Source of the DNA: Dehalococcoidia bacterium
GTDB lineage: Bacteria > Chloroflexota > Dehalococcoidia > Lucifugimonadales > JAGWBF01
NCBI GenBank assembly: GCA_021296025.1
Contig: JAGWBF010000093.1
Coordinates: forward strand, 1-5,426
Direction of reading: 5' to 3'
DNA: 5,426 nt
Made by a program: the position numbers and the translations under genes
The notes under the pieces: model-generated
Databases searched by the model: none
What the model saw: only the letters and a program-made list of their open reading frames with translations
Told to the model about the DNA's origin: nothing
Shown: in pieces, positions 4,825-5,426 of the stretch
How the letters are laid out: each line of letters starts with the position of its first letter
Numbering within the stretch: the first letter of the stretch is position 1

Positions 4825-5426
4825 ATGACAAGGGGCAGGAGAGCCGCCAGACCAAAGAAGATAGCGATCGTTGGGGGAGGCATCTCCGGACTGGGGGCCG
4901 CATGGGGGCTGAGCCACCACCCGGACCGGTTCGACTTTCGACTGTTCGAAGCCCAGTCCCATATCGGCGGAAACGCCTTTACCGCCGATATGCCCCAGGA
5001 TGACGGCACCTCCATCCCCTTCGACATCTCGGTTACGGCCTGCATCCCCTCGGTTTACCACCACATCCTGCTGCTGATGCAGCGATTCGACATCCCCCTC
5101 ATCGATACCAGGTTCAGCTACAGTGTCAAGTACCAGCGGCACATTTACGCCCACGACTTCGACTCGGATATCAGGCAAGAACTCCAGCCCGAGATCGCCA
5201 GGTTTCAGAGGCTGCTCAAGCGTTTGCACCGGTTCGGCCGCCTGAGCCGCTCCCAATCAAGATTATTGAATGCCCTGAATCCGTTCAACTACGTCAGCAT
5301 GGGTACAGTGCTAAATCTTGCTGGCTTTTCTGCGGCCTTTCGATACAAGATACTTAAGCCTATGTTTGTAAATTTCCTCATGGCAACAAACGTATTTGAT
5401 ATGCCTGCTTCCCTATTCTCCAGGTA
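4825..5426 (+). CDS. COG2907-like FAD/NAD(P)-binding oxidoreductase, N-terminal part
   Basis: An open frame runs from ATG 4825 to the end of the window (200 codons), so the C-terminus is missing. The dinucleotide-binding motif is KIAIVGGGISGLGAAWGL (12-29), with the GxGxxG fingerprint. It is followed by an acidic strand end at E42 (LFEAQ), expected to bind the adenosine ribose, and the second GG (HIGGN, 46-50). This is the N-terminus of an FAD-dependent amine-oxidase/desaturase-like protein. The later sequence (DISVTACIPSVYHHILLLMQ and FDMPASLFSR) best fits the predicted NAD/FAD-binding proteins of COG2907, whose substrates are poorly defined. An in-frame TAA lies directly before the ATG (TAAATG), so no longer start exists. 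The ribosome site is poor: only GGGATGAG lies well upstream. It may be read from the hydrolase promoter; no clear terminator was seen in the gap. Confidence 0.85.
   Translation, partial: MTRGRRAARPKKIAIVGGGISGLGAAWGLSHHPDRFDFRLFEAQSHIGGNAFTADMPQDDGTSIPFDISVTACIPSVYHHILLLMQRFDIPLIDTRFSYSVKYQRHIYAHDFDSDIRQELQPEIARFQRLLKRLHRFGRLSRSQSRLLNALNPFNYVSMGTVLNLAGFSAAFRYKILKPMFVNFLMATNVFDMPASLFSR
4960..4992. repeat. Perfect 11-bp inverted repeat inside the FAD gene
   Basis: CATATCGGCGG (4960-4970) is exactly complementary to CCGCCGATATG (4982-4992), with an 11-base loop. It covers the codons for HIGGN through TADM, including the conserved second glycine pair of the FAD-binding domain. The repeat is directly seen; function unknown. 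Confidence 0.7.

Noticed and set aside
4806..5003. Plus-strand 65-codon frame starting at ATG 4806
   Set aside because: It overlaps the FAD gene in another frame, and its product (MSELRLNDKGQ...) has no domain. The FAD frame shows conserved motifs from residue 12 onward.
4723..5256. Minus-strand frame of 177 codons opposite the FAD gene
   Set aside because: The plus strand carries an unambiguous FAD-binding motif and family-like sequence to the window end, so this frame is a shadow.

Overview
The window is a compact, protein-coding bacterial stretch of moderately high GC with strong G/C preference at third codon positions. All genes use ordinary bacterial signals (Shine-Dalgarno sites, sigma70-like promoters, a hairpin terminator). 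The mix of an alpha/beta hydrolase with a Cys elbow, a carboxymuconolactone-decarboxylase-like protein and a COG2907-type FAD protein resembles what I associate with uncultured Chloroflexota (SAR202 / Dehalococcoidia-like). That placement is an inference from protein flavour only and is weak. No rRNA, tRNA, CRISPR array or transposase was seen.

Layout. Positions 1-476 (+ strand) hold two gene remnants joined together: ankyrin repeats interrupted by an in-frame TGA, then, in another frame, what looks like the C-terminal tail of a methyltransferase. A perfect 11-bp hairpin at 480-507 separates this from a convergent minus-strand gene block. In transcription order the block is: a carboxymuconolactone-decarboxylase-family protein (3725-3165), an ankyrin-repeat lipoprotein (3123-2554), a multi-spanning acyltransferase-3 membrane protein (2579-1272) and a class I SAM-dependent methyltransferase (1264-527). 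Gaps are 41 bp, an overlap and 7 bp, so the four are probably one operon. A good sigma70-like promoter lies upstream at 3784-3812. Facing away from it is an alpha/beta hydrolase (3951-4709) with its own promoter and a strong ribosome binding site. It is followed by the start of a COG2907-like FAD/NAD-binding protein (4825 to the window end, truncated by the window).

How they might work together. The lipoprotein and the integral membrane acyltransferase both point to the cell envelope, and their reading frames overlap, which suggests coupled translation. The methyltransferase and the CMD-like protein are soluble and have no obvious shared substrate with them. The divergent pair (hydrolase plus FAD protein) looks metabolic. 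I find no convincing evidence of a new defence or mobile system. The most unusual points are the decayed or chimeric left edge, altered active-site residues in the CMD-like protein and the hydrolase, and four perfect inverted repeats with 10-12 bp arms, three of them inside coding or formerly coding sequence.
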